The position numbers were made by a program, and so were the translations under genes. A stretch of 8,723 bases of DNA from Parvibaculum sp049651025 (lineage in GTDB: Bacteria > Pseudomonadota > Alphaproteobacteria > Parvibaculales > Parvibaculaceae). Below are positions 1-5,309 of the stretch, piece after piece. The notes under the pieces were generated by a model, which searched no databases, was not told the DNA's origin, and was given only the letters and a program-made list of their open reading frames with translations. Each line of letters opens with the position of its first letter. Position 1 is the stretch's first letter. Where the stretch lies: positions 1 through 8,723 of the forward strand of contig NZ_JBASBH010000034.1 of NCBI RefSeq assembly GCF_049651025.1, in the 5' to 3' direction.

Positions 1-28
1 ATACGCGGGTCAAGCCCGCGCATGACGA
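1..28 (-). repeat. Partial dispersed palindromic intergenic repeat
   Basis: A perfect 6-bp inverted repeat, CGCGGG (4-9) and CCCGCG (15-20), encloses a 5-nt loop (TCAAG). On the minus strand it is preceded by GTCATG. This layout, GTCATG then a CGCGGGCTTGACCCGCG-like palindrome, is a familiar intergenic repeat pattern in alphaproteobacteria. It lies about 38 bases past the stop of the flavin oxidoreductase gene on that gene's strand, so it could help end or stabilise its transcript. No U-run is visible, because the window ends 3 bases beyond the stem. A related copy sits at the right edge (8703-8723). The family assignment is from memory of similar genomes, not from a search. Confidence 0.6.
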
Positions 29-58
29 CTGTATTGAATCTCGCTATCCAAGCGCTTC

Positions 59-1159
59 TTAGTCGGCAGGCGCTGTTTCTTCACTTTCCACGAAGCCAGC
101 CCATGTCCGCATATATTCAATAAAGGCCGGACCAAGCCCTTCCTGACGAAGGAGCGCCGCTGAAACGGGCAGGGCGGGCGATTGGTAATTCGAGTTCCGG
201 CGCACCTGCTCCGGAAAATCGTGGCGCAAGATCGCCCCTCGGCCGATCAGAACATAGTCGCAACCGGCGTCGAGAACATTCACCGCGGCTTCCGCGCTCA
301 TGATCTTGCCAGCAACGCCAAGACGCACATTCCCGCGCGGAAGTTCAGCGAAGTAGCTCATCAGCGAGCGGCCTTTAAATCCTTCGGTATTAGGTTCGAT
401 CGAATAGTCCCATAGCGACATATCGAGATATTCGATCTTGCCCTGCCGCAAGACCTCCGCCGCGACATCGCGGATTTCAGGCAGGACCACGCCGAAGCGT
501 TCCGGCGACAGGCGCAGGCCGATCTGAAAATCCGGGCGGCACTCGGCGCGAATGCCGTCGATAATTTCAAAAATGAGGCGCGCGCGATTTTCGATGCTGC
601 CGCCGTAGCGGTCATTTCGTCTGTTGATCGTCGGCGACAGGAACTGAAGTAGAATATAGCCATGCGCGCCGTGAAGCTCGACGCCGTCGAAACCGGCGCG
701 ATCCGCGCGCTTTGCCGCGGTAATGAAGTCGTCGCGCAATTCTTCGACTTCAGCCAGCGTCAAGCCGCGCGCGCCGGTCGCAGCGTCATCTGACGGGCAG
801 ACGACTTCGCTTACCAGTTCTTTGAGGGCGCGATTGCCGCCGTGATAAAGCTGCACCGACGAAATCGAGCCACGCGATTTGATGCCGCTTGCAAGACGCG
901 TGAGGCCTTCGAGATGTTCGTCGCCGAAGATGCCGAGTTGGCCGGGAAAGCCCTGACCTCGCGCCTGAACATGCGCCGCGCAAGTCATCGTCAACGCAAA
1001 GCCGCCTTCCGCGCGCATGGTCAGCCACCGATACTCATCGTCAGACAAACGCCCGTCGGGATAGCTTTGATGATTGGTGAGCGGTGCCAGCATGAAACGA
1101 TTTTTCATGGCCGGGCCACGAGCAAGCGTCAGAGGTTCGAATAGTTTGGCCACGGACAT
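59..1159 (-). CDS. NADH:flavin oxidoreductase, Old Yellow Enzyme family (single domain)
   Basis: Encodes 366 residues forming one FMN-binding TIM barrel. Enzymes of this family use NAD(P)H to reduce activated C=C bonds such as enones, nitroesters or dienoyl-CoA-like compounds in the cytoplasm; the substrate here cannot be told. Visible marks are the N-terminal strand with RFMLAPLTN (21-29), QLYHGGNR (103-110), the family signature ELHGAHGYILLQFLSP (161-176) with the substrate-anchoring pair H163/H166, then NRRNDRYGGSIENR (179-192), and the FMN-phosphate motif IGRG (306-309). It lacks the Fe-S/FAD C-terminal half of 2,4-dienoyl-CoA reductases, which are about 650 residues long. The ATG at 1159 is chosen because GGAG lies 6 bases upstream; an in-frame TTG at 1171 would place that Shine-Dalgarno inside the gene. 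It is the downstream neighbour of tyrS on the same strand, 161 bases away, so it probably has its own promoter. Confidence 0.93.
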   Translation of the reverse strand: MSVAKLFEPLTLARGPAMKNRFMLAPLTNHQSYPDGRLSDDEYRWLTMRAEGGFALTMTCAAHVQARGQGFPGQLGIFGDEHLEGLTRLASGIKSRGSISSVQLYHGGNRALKELVSEVVCPSDDAATGARGLTLAEVEELRDDFITAAKRADRAGFDGVELHGAHGYILLQFLSPTINRRNDRYGGSIENRARLIFEIIDGIRAECRPDFQIGLRLSPERFGVVLPEIRDVAAEVLRQGKIEYLDMSLWDYSIEPNTEGFKGRSLMSYFAELPRGNVRLGVAGKIMSAEAAVNVLDAGCDYVLIGRGAILRHDFPEQVRRNSNYQSPALPVSAALLRQEGLGPAFIEYMRTWAGFVESEETAPAD

Positions 1160-1163
1160 ATAG

Positions 1164-1169
1164 CTCTCC
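1164..1169 (-). promoter_or_regulatory. Ribosome binding site that sets the oxidoreductase start
   Basis: On the minus strand GGAGAG runs from 1169 to 1164, leaving a short gap before ATG at 1159-1157. It overlaps the possible upstream TTG start at 1171-1169, and this supports the ATG as the true start. Confidence 0.6.
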
Positions 1170-1320
1170 AATGTGGTCAGGATTTTCCGGTCTGAATTGC
1201 TTAGGTTTCATTTTGGGCGTGGTCGTTCACATCGCCGGAAGTGGCAAGCGATGGAGTCTCGCGGCCAGTGAAAGAAGTCGTCGAGGCCGCTACTATAGTT
1301 TCAGCGATCTTCGCCTCGCG

Positions 1321-2577
1321 TCAGCCTGCTGGCTTCAGCAACACATGCCGCTTCTTTCCCATCGACAGCTTCACAACGCCATCGGCAGTCAAATTCGCCC
1401 GCGTCAGCACGAGCCGGTCATCGCTCACCGCCTCATCATTGATGCGCAACGCGCCGCCCTTGATCTGGCGTCGCACGTCGCTCGTTGACGCGCACAATCC
1501 CGCAAGCACGAACGCATTGAGCACACCGAGGCCCGCATCGAACAATTCGGCCTCAGCCTCGATCGTCGGCAGATCGGCGCTGATAGCGCCTTCCTCGAAT
1601 GCAGCCTTCGCTGCGCCCGCCGCCTTCTCCGCCTCCGCGCGGCCATGCGCCATGGCGGTCGCTTCGGTCGCGAGGATCTTCTTCGCCTCGTTCAGCTCCG
1701 AACCCTGAAGCTCCTCGAGCCGCGCAATTTCATCGAGCGGCAATTCGGTGAAGAGACGCAGGAAGCGGCCCACATCGGCATCTTCCGTATTGCGCCAGAA
1801 CTGCCAGTAATCGAAAGGTGAGCGCATATCGGCATTGAGCCAGACCGCGCCATTCGCCGTCTTGCCCATCTTCGCGCCTGACGATGTCGTCAGCAGCGGG
1901 CTCGTCACGCCGAAAAGCTGCACGCCATCCGTGCGGCGGCCAAGCTCGATGCCGTTGACGATATTGCCCCACTGGTCCGAGCCGCCCATTTGCAGCGTCA
2001 CGCCATATTTCCGGTTCAGCTCCACGAAGTCGTAGGCCTGCAGGATCATGTAGTTGAATTCGAGGAACGAAAGGTTCTGCTCGCGTTCCAGCCGGATTTT
2101 CACGCTGTCGAAGCTGAGCATGCGGTTGACCGAAAAATGGCGGCCATAATCGCGCAGGAAATCGATGTACATCAGTCCGTCGAGCCAGTCGCGATTGTTC
2201 ACCATCACGGCGTCGGTCTTGCCTTCGCCGAAGGTCAGGAACTTGCCGAAGACGGATTTGATGCCGACAAGGTTTTCGTCGATCTTCTCGTCGGTCAGAA
2301 TGGGCCGCGCATCGTCGCGAAAGCTCGGATCGCCGATCCGCGTCGTGCCGCCGCCCATCAGGGCCATCGGCCTGTGCCCGGCCTTTTGCAGCCAGCGCAG
2401 CAGCATGATCTGGACGAGGCTGCCCGCATGCAGGCTCGGCGCCGTCGCATCAAAGCCGATATAGCCCGTAACGATGCCCTTCAAAGCGGCTTCGTCCAGC
2501 GCCTCCGGATCGGAGACCTGGTGAATGAAACCGCGAAGTTGAAGTTCGCGCAGGAAGTCGGATTTGAACGTGCTCAT
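1321..2577 (-). CDS. tyrS: Tyrosyl-tRNA synthetase
   Basis: Encodes 418 residues, the usual size for bacterial TyrRS. It charges tRNA-Tyr with tyrosine using ATP in the cytoplasm, as a class I homodimer. The Rossmann catalytic domain shows GYIGFDATAPSLHAGSL (38-54), where HAGS replaces HIGH; GGGTTRIGDPS (75-85), part of the nucleotide site; QMGGSDQWGNI (197-207), the tyrosine and ATP pocket signature; and GAKMGKT (234-240), the KMSKS-equivalent loop. The C-terminal part from about residue 350 (VRRQIKGGALRINDE) is an S4 RNA-binding domain that contacts the tRNA. The ATG at 2577 is chosen over an upstream in-frame start at 2667, because that extension would run across the divergent gap into anmK and has no family-like sequence. 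The Shine-Dalgarno upstream is weak (CAGAG). The gene is divergent from anmK. Confidence 0.97.
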   Translation of the reverse strand: MSTFKSDFLRELQLRGFIHQVSDPEALDEAALKGIVTGYIGFDATAPSLHAGSLVQIMLLRWLQKAGHRPMALMGGGTTRIGDPSFRDDARPILTDEKIDENLVGIKSVFGKFLTFGEGKTDAVMVNNRDWLDGLMYIDFLRDYGRHFSVNRMLSFDSVKIRLEREQNLSFLEFNYMILQAYDFVELNRKYGVTLQMGGSDQWGNIVNGIELGRRTDGVQLFGVTSPLLTTSSGAKMGKTANGAVWLNADMRSPFDYWQFWRNTEDADVGRFLRLFTELPLDEIARLEELQGSELNEAKKILATEATAMAHGRAEAEKAAGAAKAAFEEGAISADLPTIEAEAELFDAGLGVLNAFVLAGLCASTSDVRRQIKGGALRINDEAVSDDRLVLTRANLTADGVVKLSMGKKRHVLLKPAG

Positions 2578-2654
2578 GATAACTCTGTCTGGATAGGCTT
2601 TAAGGCGGGGCTGGTGTATCACGCTTTGGCAACAGGAAAAACCGGCAGGACCGC
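2578..2654. promoter_or_regulatory. Divergent tyrS / anmK promoter gap
   Basis: This 77-bp gap lies between two genes reading outward and must hold both start signals unless either promoter overlaps a coding region. I see no convincing -35/-10 pair on either strand and no T-box-like leader for tyrS. AGGA at 2647-2650 is the likely ribosome binding site of anmK, 4 bases before its ATG. The promoter role is inferred from gene layout only. Confidence 0.4.
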
Positions 2655-3761
2655 ATGATCCGCGCACTCGGGCTAATGAGCGGCACTTCCCTCGACGGCA
2701 TAGACGCCGCCATTATAGAGACGGACGGCCATTCCGCCGTCACGCCCGGCCCCTCGCTGGCCGTGCCCTATACGCCAGAAGAGCGCGCCGTGCTGCGTGC
2801 CGCGCTCGAAGCGGCGAAAACATGGGAGCCGGATGCGCCCATGCCCGCCGAAATCGCCGAGGCCGAACGCCTGCTGACCCTTGCTCACGCCCAGGCCGTG
2901 CGCAGCCTGCTGAAGCGGGAAAATCTGGCTCCCGCCGATATCGACATCATCGGCTTTCATGGGCAAACCGTCCTCCACCAGCCCGACCGCCGCCGCACCG
3001 TCCAGATCGGCATGGGGGCGGAGCTTGCGCGCCTCACCGGCATCGACGTGGTGAATGATTTCCGCAGCGCCGATGTTGCGGCAGGCGGCCACGGCGCCCC
3101 CCTCGTGCCGCTTTACCATCAGGCGCTGGTGCGCAGCCTCGGCGCGAAGGAGCCCGTCGCGGTCGTCAATATCGGCGGCGTCGGCAATGTGACCTATGTG
3201 GGCCTCGACGGCGCACTCATCGCTTTCGACACCGGCCCCGGCAATGCGCTGATCGACGACTGGGCGCATCGCCACACCGATATTCCCGTGGACAAGGACG
3301 GCGCGCTCGCCGCCGAAGGCGAGGTCGATGTCGATGCGCTGGAAAGGCTGATGGACAATCCTTTCTTCGATCTGCCCCCGCCGAAATCCCTCGACCGCTT
3401 TTCCTTTTCGCCCGATCCCGTCGAGCACCTTTCGCCGCAGGGCGGCGCGGCGACATTGACGGCCTTCACGGTCGAAGCCATCGCGCGAGGCGTCGCGCAT
3501 ATTCCCGGCATGCCGACGCGCTTTATCATTTGCGGCGGCGGGCGGCATAATCCGACGCTGATGTCGATGTTGAGTCGCAGGCTTCAGGGCGGTGTTCTGC
3601 CTGCGGAAGATGTGGACTGGCGCGGCGACGACATCGAGGCCGAAGCCTTCGCCTATCTCGCTGTGCGCTCGCTGAAAGGCCTGCCGCTCAGCCTGCCGAC
3701 GACAACCGGCGTGCCCGCCCCGATGCCCGGCGGCACATTGCACAAGGCGTCAAAAGCCTGA
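2655..3761 (+). CDS. anmK: Anhydro-N-acetylmuramic acid kinase
   Basis: Encodes 368 residues, the expected AnmK length. The cytoplasmic enzyme phosphorylates 1,6-anhydro-MurNAc while opening its anhydro ring, giving MurNAc-6-phosphate, a step in recycling peptidoglycan fragments. It has the ASKHA kinase fold. MSGTSLDGID (8-17) opens the first phosphate-binding loop; HGQTV (102-106), DFRSADVAAGGHGAPLVP (135-152) and NIGGVGNVT (172-180) follow. FDTGPGNALIDDW (191-203) carries the presumed catalytic Asp192, which corresponds to Asp182 in characterised enzymes. CGGGRHNP (293-300) and DWRGDDIEAEAFAYLA (321-336) close the second domain. The ATG at 2655 has AGGA 4 bases upstream, and the homology begins at once. 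No MurNAc-6-P etherase or other recycling gene lies beside it, so it appears to be a stand-alone unit, with a convergent hydrolase downstream. Confidence 0.96.
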   Translation: MIRALGLMSGTSLDGIDAAIIETDGHSAVTPGPSLAVPYTPEERAVLRAALEAAKTWEPDAPMPAEIAEAERLLTLAHAQAVRSLLKRENLAPADIDIIGFHGQTVLHQPDRRRTVQIGMGAELARLTGIDVVNDFRSADVAAGGHGAPLVPLYHQALVRSLGAKEPVAVVNIGGVGNVTYVGLDGALIAFDTGPGNALIDDWAHRHTDIPVDKDGALAAEGEVDVDALERLMDNPFFDLPPPKSLDRFSFSPDPVEHLSPQGGAATLTAFTVEAIARGVAHIPGMPTRFIICGGGRHNPTLMSMLSRRLQGGVLPAEDVDWRGDDIEAEAFAYLAVRSLKGLPLSLPTTTGVPAPMPGGTLHKASKA

Positions 3762-3782
3762 CGTCGTCCCCGGAACCCATCT

Positions 3783-3815
3783 TCACCCCGGCACGCGCAT
3801 AAAAAATCACCCCGG
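3783..3815. repeat. Direct repeat of TCACCCCGG beside the terminator
   Basis: The 9-mer TCACCCCGG occurs at 3783-3791 and again at 3807-3815, 24 bases apart. Both copies can pair with CCGGGGTGA at 3825-3833, so two alternative hairpins are possible. This looks like a decayed or duplicated palindromic repeat in the anmK/hydrolase convergent gap. Confidence 0.5.
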
Positions 3816-3833
3816 AAACAAGTCCCGGGGTGA
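3801..3833 (-). terminator. Intrinsic terminator of the hydrolase gene
   Basis: A 9-bp perfect stem, TCACCCCGG (3807-3815) with CCGGGGTGA (3825-3833), closes a 9-nt loop. Read on the minus strand it is followed directly by six T residues (complement of A at 3801-3806). This is the classic rho-independent layout, and it sits 35 bases past the stop of the minus-strand hydrolase. On the plus strand the hairpin is followed by CAATCTATC, so it would be at best a weak terminator for anmK. The stem also resembles a common alphaproteobacterial GTCACCCCGG palindrome. Confidence 0.75.
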
Positions 3834-3868
3834 CAATCTATCTACGGATCGTTTGAAGGCGACGGCCG

Positions 3869-4525
3869 TCAGCCCCGCGTCGGCTGCGCAGCCAAACGCT
3901 TGTCCAGATAAGCGCCCGTTACGGTGGCGAGCTGTTCCAGATGCGTATCGAAGAAATGGTTCGCGCCGTCGATCGTCGTGTGTTCGATGACGATGCCCTT
4001 CTGCGTCTTAAGCCGGTCAACGAGCTTCTGCACATCGGCCGCGGGCGCCACCTGATCGGCGCTGCCATTGACGATGAGGCCAGACGAAGGGCAGGGCGCG
4101 AGGAAGGTGAAGTCATACATATTGGCCGGCGGAGCAACCGAGATGAAGCCCTCGACCTCGGGGCGGCGCATCAGCACCTGCATGGCAATCCATGCGCCAA
4201 ACGAGAAGCCGCCGATCCAGCACTGCGACGCGTCGATATTCTGCGCCTGCAGCCAGTCCAGCGCCGAGGCCGCATCCGAAAGCTCGCCAATGCCGCTATC
4301 GAAAGCGCCCTGGCTGCGGCCGACGCCGCGAAAGTTGAAACGCAGCACCGAAAAGCCCCGCGCAACGAAATCCTGAAACAGCGTGTAGGTGACGGGATTG
4401 TTCATCGTCCCGCCGAATTGGGGATGCGGATGCAGCACCAGCGCGATGGGCGAATTCGCCTTGCGGCTGTGATGATAGCGGCCTTCGATGCGGCCGGCGG
4501 GACCGTTGAAGATGACTTCGGGCAT
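3869..4525 (-). CDS. Alpha/beta hydrolase (COG2945-like small serine hydrolase)
   Basis: Encodes 218 residues with no signal peptide or membrane segment, so it is probably cytoplasmic. It is a compact alpha/beta hydrolase of the dienelactone hydrolase/KANL3-Tex30-like kind. The LHPHPQFGGTMNN stretch (31-43) gives the HPHP oxyanion-side motif typical of this family. FNFRGVGRSQG (63-73) follows. The nucleophile elbow GFSFG (106-110) carries Ser108; GSADQVAP (154-161) carries the probable acid Asp157; and GANHFF (187-192) carries His190. A complete triad is therefore visible, but the substrate is unknown for the family in general. The ATG at 4525 fits the family N-terminus (MPEVIFNGPAGRIEGRY); only a weak AGAAG lies upstream. 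It reads away from iscR, sharing a 279-bp gap, and ends at its own terminator. Confidence 0.88.
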   Translation of the reverse strand: MPEVIFNGPAGRIEGRYHHSRKANSPIALVLHPHPQFGGTMNNPVTYTLFQDFVARGFSVLRFNFRGVGRSQGAFDSGIGELSDAASALDWLQAQNIDASQCWIGGFSFGAWIAMQVLMRRPEVEGFISVAPPANMYDFTFLAPCPSSGLIVNGSADQVAPAADVQKLVDRLKTQKGIVIEHTTIDGANHFFDTHLEQLATVTGAYLDKRLAAQPTRG

Positions 4526-4593
4526 GTTCTTCTTGTCTCACCTTGCTCGCACCCCGGACCTCGGGGGCAATAACCAACTGCCAGTGTAGGATA

Positions 4594-4636
4594 TTAATTC
4601 CAGAAACTTGGCTTTTTCGCTGGAATTTAAATCCAG
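4594..4636. promoter_or_regulatory. AT-rich inverted-repeat cluster (TTCCAG / CTGGAA) in the hydrolase-iscR gap
   Basis: AATTCCAG (4596-4603) and CTGGAATT (4620-4627) form a perfect 8-bp inverted repeat with a 16-nt spacer. The second arm also belongs to a smaller near-palindrome, TGGAATTTAAATCCA (4621-4635), which matches in 6 of 7 pairs. The stretch is far more AT-rich than its surroundings. It could be an operator or promoter for the hydrolase or for the iscR operon. Which protein binds is unknown. Confidence 0.45.
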
Positions 4637-4646
4637 ACATCGCTAA

Positions 4647-4671
4647 ATAGTTGACTAGCGTACTGGGAATA
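4647..4671 (+). promoter_or_regulatory. Candidate IscR operator of the iscR operon
   Basis: The stretch ATAGTTGACTA (4647-4657), then GCG, then TACTGGGAAT (4661-4670) resembles a type 1 IscR site. Its left 11 bases fit every position of the Escherichia coli left half-site consensus ATASYYGACTR. The right half fits only partly and needs a one-base gap. TTGACT at 4651-4656 would also serve as a -35 hexamer, which would let bound IscR block polymerase, but no good -10 lies 16-18 bases on. The site is about 135 bases before the iscR start. Autoregulation is inferred from the family. Confidence 0.45.
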
Positions 4672-4705
4672 ACCCGGTTCGCTACGTGCCTATTCCCGGT
4701 TAGCG
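4665..4705 (+). repeat. Interleaved inverted repeats in the iscR leader
   Basis: GGGAATA (4665-4671) pairs with TATTCCC (4691-4697), and CGCTA (4680-4684) pairs with TAGCG (4701-4705). The two pairings interleave and cannot form as a simple nested hairpin. CGCTA at 4641-4645 with TAGCG at 4656-4660 adds a third such pair just upstream. They may be protein-binding half-sites or alternative leader folds. Confidence 0.4.
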
Positions 4706-4790
4706 GGGCAGGCCGACCGTTCTTTAACACAGGCAAGTGCCGGTTAGGCAAGGCTTTTGGGCGCTGGAAGCGCTCCCGAGCCGGTTTCCA

Positions 4791-4796
4791 GAGGAG
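4791..4796 (+). promoter_or_regulatory. Ribosome binding site of iscR
   Basis: GAGGAG lies 8 bases before ATG at 4805. It settles the start at MKLTTKGRYA rather than an in-frame upstream start at 4757 whose extra 16 residues are not part of the Rrf2 family. Confidence 0.8.
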
Positions 4797-4804
4797 TTGG
4801 CTCC

Positions 4805-5278
4805 ATGAAGCTCACGACCAAAGGGCGTTACGCGGTGATGGCAATGGCCGATCTGGCTCGCCACGGTGCCGGTCGACCGGTAGCGCTTGCCGACATCGCG
4901 CAGCGCCAGGAAATCTCGCTTTCCTATCTGGAACAGCTTTTCGCCAAGCTGCGCCGCGGCGATCTTGTCAAAAGCGTGCGCGGCCCCGGCGGCGGCTATC
5001 TGCTGGCCCGCGAGGCCGACCAGATCCGCATCGCCGACGTGATCGTCGCTGTCGATGAACCGATCAAGGCCACCCGCTGCGAGCTGGGTTCGCCGAAAGG
5101 CTGCATGGGCAATTCCTCCAGCCGCTGCATCACGCATGACCTTTGGGAGGAGCTGAGTCACCAGATTCACCTGTTCCTGAGCGGCGTGTCGCTGGGCGAT
5201 GTCGTCAATGGCCGTGTCGCCACGACGTCGAACCATCGCGAGGCCGAGAAATCGCTCGCCGCCAACGCCGCCGACTGA
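4805..5278 (+). CDS. iscR: Rrf2-family Fe-S cluster regulator IscR
   Basis: Encodes 157 residues, close to E. coli IscR (162). It is a cytoplasmic winged-helix repressor/activator whose [2Fe-2S] occupancy reports cluster supply. MKLTTKGRYAVMAMADLA begins the domain; the recognition helix ISLSYLEQLFAKLRR (37-51) keeps Glu43, the residue that in E. coli sets the choice between type 1 and type 2 sites. The wing VRGPGGGYLLAR (58-69) follows. Cluster ligands are likely Cys92, Cys100, Cys108 and His111. The cysteines have CX7CX7C spacing, whereas E. coli has CX5CX5C with the same Cys-to-His spacing at the end. It leads the operon, 31 bases before iscS, as expected for an autoregulator. Rhizobial RirA is a related alternative, but the gene neighbours and the near-identical N-terminal half favour IscR. 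Confidence 0.92.
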   Translation: MKLTTKGRYAVMAMADLARHGAGRPVALADIAQRQEISLSYLEQLFAKLRRGDLVKSVRGPGGGYLLAREADQIRIADVIVAVDEPIKATRCELGSPKGCMGNSSSRCITHDLWEELSHQIHLFLSGVSLGDVVNGRVATTSNHREAEKSLAANAAD

Positions 5279-5309
5279 ACTTCGATCTATTGAAGGGTCT
5301 ATTTGCCGA

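Noticed and set aside
1261..1290. GCGGCC / GGCCGC inverted repeat as a tyrS terminator
   Set aside because: The stem is only 6 bp, the loop is 18 nt, and no U-run follows on the minus strand.
1160..1320. Small gene in the tyrS-oxidoreductase gap (105-codon plus-strand frame from 1171)
   Set aside because: The frame runs on into antisense of tyrS, and the gap part has no ribosome binding site or conserved look.
2578..2654. T-box or tyrosine-responsive leader for tyrS
   Set aside because: The gap is only 77 bases, too short for a T-box, and no specifier-loop or T-box core sequence is visible.
1990..2658. Plus-strand open frame (222 codons) across the tyrS start and the divergent gap
   Set aside because: It is antisense to conserved tyrS sequence and has no motif or ribosome binding site that would support it.
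2673..3743. Minus-strand open frame (356 codons) opposite anmK
   Set aside because: It mirrors the whole of anmK with no recognisable domain; it is a codon-bias shadow.
3941..4573. Plus-strand open frame (210 codons) opposite the hydrolase
   Set aside because: It is a shadow of the hydrolase, whose triad and family motifs are on the other strand.
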